NCBI GenBank assembly: GCA_024636135.1
Contig: JAGXHP010000074.1
Span: forward strand, 1 to 8,615
Origin: Chloroflexota bacterium
GTDB taxonomy: Bacteria > Chloroflexota > Limnocylindria > QHBO01
Direction of reading: 5' to 3'
DNA length: 8,615 bases
Numbering within the stretch: the stretch's first letter is position 1; each line of letters starts with the position of its first letter. Both the position numbers and the translations under genes were made by a program. A model generated the notes under the pieces. That model did no database searches and was not told the origin of the DNA. It saw only the letters and a program-made list of their open reading frames with translations. Shown one piece after another: positions 6,358-8,615 of this stretch.

Positions 6358-6447
6358 ATGCCGCGAACGAAGCTGGCTTTCGCCACCGTCAAGATCGTCG
6401 GATCGCCGCCTGGGGCCCGGTCAGCCGACCACAGATCGAGGAGCTGA
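6358..6447 (+). CDS. possible 29-codon upstream ORF in the topA leader
   Basis: ATG 6358 opens a 29-codon frame ending at TGA 6445-6447, 4 nt before the topA ATG and in a different frame. It has no Shine-Dalgarno site, but the predicted transcript start lies only about 3-5 nt upstream, so it could be translated as a nearly leaderless mRNA. Its last codons contain the topA Shine-Dalgarno GAGGAG. The peptide (beginning MPRTKLAFATVK) has no recognisable domain. The frame happens to be open well upstream too, so chance is a serious alternative. Confidence 0.25.
   Translation: MPRTKLAFATVKIVGSPPGARSADHRSRS
6438..6443 (+). promoter_or_regulatory. ribosome binding site of topA
   Basis: GAGGAG lies 8 nt before ATG 6452 and supports that start, which is also where the conserved TopA N-terminus (SKPLVIVESPAKA) begins. 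Confidence 0.75.
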
Positions 6448-6451
6448 CCCG

Positions 6452-8615
6452 ATGTCGAAGCCGCTCGTCATCGTCGAATCGCCGGCGAAGGCACGAACGC
6501 TCGCGCGCCTCCTCGGAGACGAGTACCGCGTGGAGGCCAGCGTCGGTCACATCCGGGACCTGCCCGAGAACGCCAGCGAGGTCCCCGCGGCGATCAAGGA
6601 CAAGCCCTGGGGCAGGATGGGCGTCGACGTCGACAACGCGTTCCAGCCCTACTACGTCGTCCCGCGCGACAAGGCCGCCCGCATCCGCGACCTGCGCGCC
6701 GCGGCCAAGGACGTCCCCGAGATCCTGCTGGCCACCGACCCCGATCGCGAGGGCGAGTCGATCAGCTGGCACCTGCGCGAAGTCCTGAAGCCCAGCGTGC
6801 CCGTTCGTCGCATCCAGTTCCACGAGATCACCGAGGAGGCCGTGCGCCACGCATTGGCGGACGCCCGCGACATCGACCTGCAGCTCGTCGACGCGCAGGA
6901 GAGCCGGCGGATCGTCGATCGGCTCTACGGCTACATGGTGTCGCCGGTGCTGTGGAAGAAGGTCCAGACCGGGCTGAGCGCCGGCCGCGTGCAGAGCGTG
7001 GCGGTTCGACTCGTGGTCGAGCGTGAGGAGGCGCGGCGCGCGTTCCGTCGGAGCGTGTACTGGGGTCTCGAGGCCCAGCTCATTGGCGACGGAACGTCGT
7101 TCAACGCGTCACTGGCGCGCACGCCACGAGGGCGACTGGCGAGCGGCAAGGACTTCGATCCCGCCACCGGCCAGCTCAAGGATCCCGAGATGCAGACCAT
7201 GGACGAGGCCGCTGCGGGATCCCTGCGTGACGCGCTCCGGGGTCGGCTGCCGTGGACGGTGACGACCGTCGACGAACGACCTGGGCGACAGGCGCCGGCG
7301 GCCCCCTTCACGACATCGACGCTCCAGCAGGAGGCGAATCGCAAGCTGAACTTCTCTGCGGATCGCACGATGAGCGCGGCGCAGCGCCTGTTCCAGGAAG
7401 GGATGATCTCGTACCACCGCACGGACTCGACATCGCTCAGCGAACGCGCGCTGCGGGAGTCGGCGGATGCCATCCGATCCCTGTACGGCGGCGACTACTA
7501 CGGCGGGCCGCGCGAATACAAGACCAAGGTGAAGAACGCCCAGGAAGCCCACGAGGCGATCCGGCCGACCGACTTCGGCAGGACGCCGCAACGGCTAGGC
7601 GCGGCATTCGGACGCGACGAGATCGCCCTGTACGACCTGATCTGGAAGCGCGCTGTCGCTTCGCAGATGGGGGATGCCCGCCTCTCCCGAACCTCCCTCG
7701 AGATCACGGCAAATGGCCCGGACGGCGATCATGTCTTCACCGCCTCCGGCAAGGCGGTCCAGTTCGCCGGCTACCTGCGGGCGTACGTTGAGGGGTCCGA
7801 TGACCCCGCTGCTGAGCTCGGGGACCAGGAGACGGTGCTCCCGCGGCTCCAGGTCGGCGACGTGGTGACCGTCGATGGAACCCTCGCGCTGACGTCTCTC
7901 GAGGCGAAGAGTCACGAAACCTCGCCCCCGGCGCGTTACACCGATGCATCACTCGTCAAGCGTCTCGAAGAGGACGGGATCGGGCGCCCCTCCACGTACG
8001 CCTCGATCATCTCGACGATCGAGCGGCGCGGCTACGCGTGGCGCCAGGGCAAGGCGCTCGTCCCGACGTTCACGGCCTACGCGGTCACGAATCTGCTCAA
8101 GGAGCACTTCAGCGCCCTCGTCGAGCTCGGCTTCACCGGCCAGATCGAGGAGAACCTCGACGAGATCGCCAAGGGCGAGCTCGACCGCGATGGATTCCTG
8201 GCGAGCTTCTACCACGGCGACCGCGGGCGGGACTGGCCGGGGCTCCGGTCGCTGGTCGAGAACGAGACCCAGATCGAGTATCCCGTCATCCACCTCGGCC
8301 AGCACCCCGATTCCGGTGCCGGGGTCGTCATCCGGATCGGGCGCTTCGGTCCCTACGTCCAGCTCGGCGAGGGCGATGACGCGACCAACGCGTCGGTGCC
8401 GGAGGACGTGCCGCCGGCCGACTTCACGCTCGAGCAGGCGATCGAGATCGTCGAGACGCGAGCCAAGGGGCCGGCGCAGCTCGGCACGGACCCGGCCTCG
8501 GGGCTGCCGATCTACCTGATGACGGGCCGATTCGGACCGTACGTGCAGCTCGGCGAGACACCCGAGAAGGGCAGCGGGGAGAAGCCGCGGCGCGCGTCAC
8601 TGACCCGCGACGACA
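6452..8615 (+). CDS. topA: DNA topoisomerase I (type IA), 3' end outside window
   Basis: TopA relaxes negatively supercoiled DNA by a single-strand nick through a 5'-phosphotyrosine. I read 721 codons without a stop to the window's edge. The Toprim domain is at about 3-115, with E9 in VIVESPAKA and the metal-binding D96, D98, E100 in ATDPDREGE. The strand-passage domains follow, with QESRRIVDRLYGY, LSAGRVQSVAVRLV and the catalytic Tyr321 in ISYHRTDS. Later motifs include EAHEAIRPT, SLVKRLEEDGIGRPSTYASII and FTGQIEENLDEIAKGE, all characteristic of bacterial TopA. From about 615 on there are C-terminal repeats, two of them with GRFGPYVQLGE (630-640 and 692-702), as in TopA proteins that use such repeats instead of zinc fingers. 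No Cys4 zinc motif is seen up to the edge, but the end is missing. It has its own promoter candidate and a long structured leader. Confidence 0.97.
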   Translation, partial: MSKPLVIVESPAKARTLARLLGDEYRVEASVGHIRDLPENASEVPAAIKDKPWGRMGVDVDNAFQPYYVVPRDKAARIRDLRAAAKDVPEILLATDPDREGESISWHLREVLKPSVPVRRIQFHEITEEAVRHALADARDIDLQLVDAQESRRIVDRLYGYMVSPVLWKKVQTGLSAGRVQSVAVRLVVEREEARRAFRRSVYWGLEAQLIGDGTSFNASLARTPRGRLASGKDFDPATGQLKDPEMQTMDEAAAGSLRDALRGRLPWTVTTVDERPGRQAPAAPFTTSTLQQEANRKLNFSADRTMSAAQRLFQEGMISYHRTDSTSLSERALRESADAIRSLYGGDYYGGPREYKTKVKNAQEAHEAIRPTDFGRTPQRLGAAFGRDEIALYDLIWKRAVASQMGDARLSRTSLEITANGPDGDHVFTASGKAVQFAGYLRAYVEGSDDPAAELGDQETVLPRLQVGDVVTVDGTLALTSLEAKSHETSPPARYTDASLVKRLEEDGIGRPSTYASIISTIERRGYAWRQGKALVPTFTAYAVTNLLKEHFSALVELGFTGQIEENLDEIAKGELDRDGFLASFYHGDRGRDWPGLRSLVENETQIEYPVIHLGQHPDSGAGVVIRIGRFGPYVQLGEGDDATNASVPEDVPPADFTLEQAIEIVETRAKGPAQLGTDPASGLPIYLMTGRFGPYVQLGETPEKGSGEKPRRASLTRDD

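Noticed and set aside
1..8615. Search for a defence island, mobile element, CRISPR array, tRNA or attachment site
   Set aside because: No array-like spaced repeats, terminal inverted repeats, transposase or integrase motifs, or tRNA-like cloverleaf were seen; the conserved genes are ordinary chromosomal ones.

Overview
The window is a GC-rich bacterial chromosome segment. All recognisable genes lie on the + strand, with G/C-rich third codon positions and alternative start codons (TTG twice, GTG once). Gene content suggests a Chloroflexota-type or other high-GC bacterium: a receiver domain fused to a TadZ/CpaE-type ATPase, a comM-dprA-topA order, and a secreted SbsA-like/CAP protein. This assignment is inference from gene style, not from a marker gene. 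Nothing in the window looks mobile: I saw no tRNA, rRNA, CRISPR array, transposase or integrase.

Layout. (1) 3-347: the C-terminal end of an alpha/beta hydrolase entering from the left. (2) 348-450: a short intergenic region with a hairpin and a perfect TATAAT. (3) 451-1635: a response-regulator receiver fused to a CpaE/TadZ-like deviant Walker ATPase, starting at TTG. (4) 1636-1791: a structured intergenic region with a 9-bp inverted repeat. (5) 1792-3306 and 3303-4469: comM (YifB) and dprA, overlapping by 4 bp and so probably translationally coupled. (6) 4470-4567: a short promoter region. (7) 4568-6235: a secreted or membrane-anchored 555-residue protein with three SbsA/Big_5-type Ig-like domains, a short Pro/Ser/Thr linker and a C-terminal CAP/SCP (YkwD-like) domain. 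(8) 6236-6451: an intergenic region with two hairpins, one of them very strong, an extended -10 promoter and a 29-codon upstream ORF. (9) 6452-8615: topA, DNA topoisomerase I, running off the right edge.

How the genes fit together. ComM (branch-migration helicase) and DprA (RecA loader) are the cytoplasmic recombination end of natural transformation. They neighbour topA in many bacteria; here an extracellular CAP-protein gene with its own promoter separates dprA from topA. The receiver-ATPase fusion upstream belongs to the Tad/Flp pilus assembly family, so a pilus/DNA-uptake connection is tempting, but no pilin, secretion ATPase or comE gene is present to support it.

I do not see a convincing undescribed system. 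The items most worth a second look are the intact phosphorylation residues in the receiver-TadZ fusion, the CAP protein with its modified signature, the large inverted repeat that reaches into the putative topA promoter, the near-leaderless upstream ORF before topA, and an 11-bp sequence shared about 80 nt upstream of both TTG-started genes.
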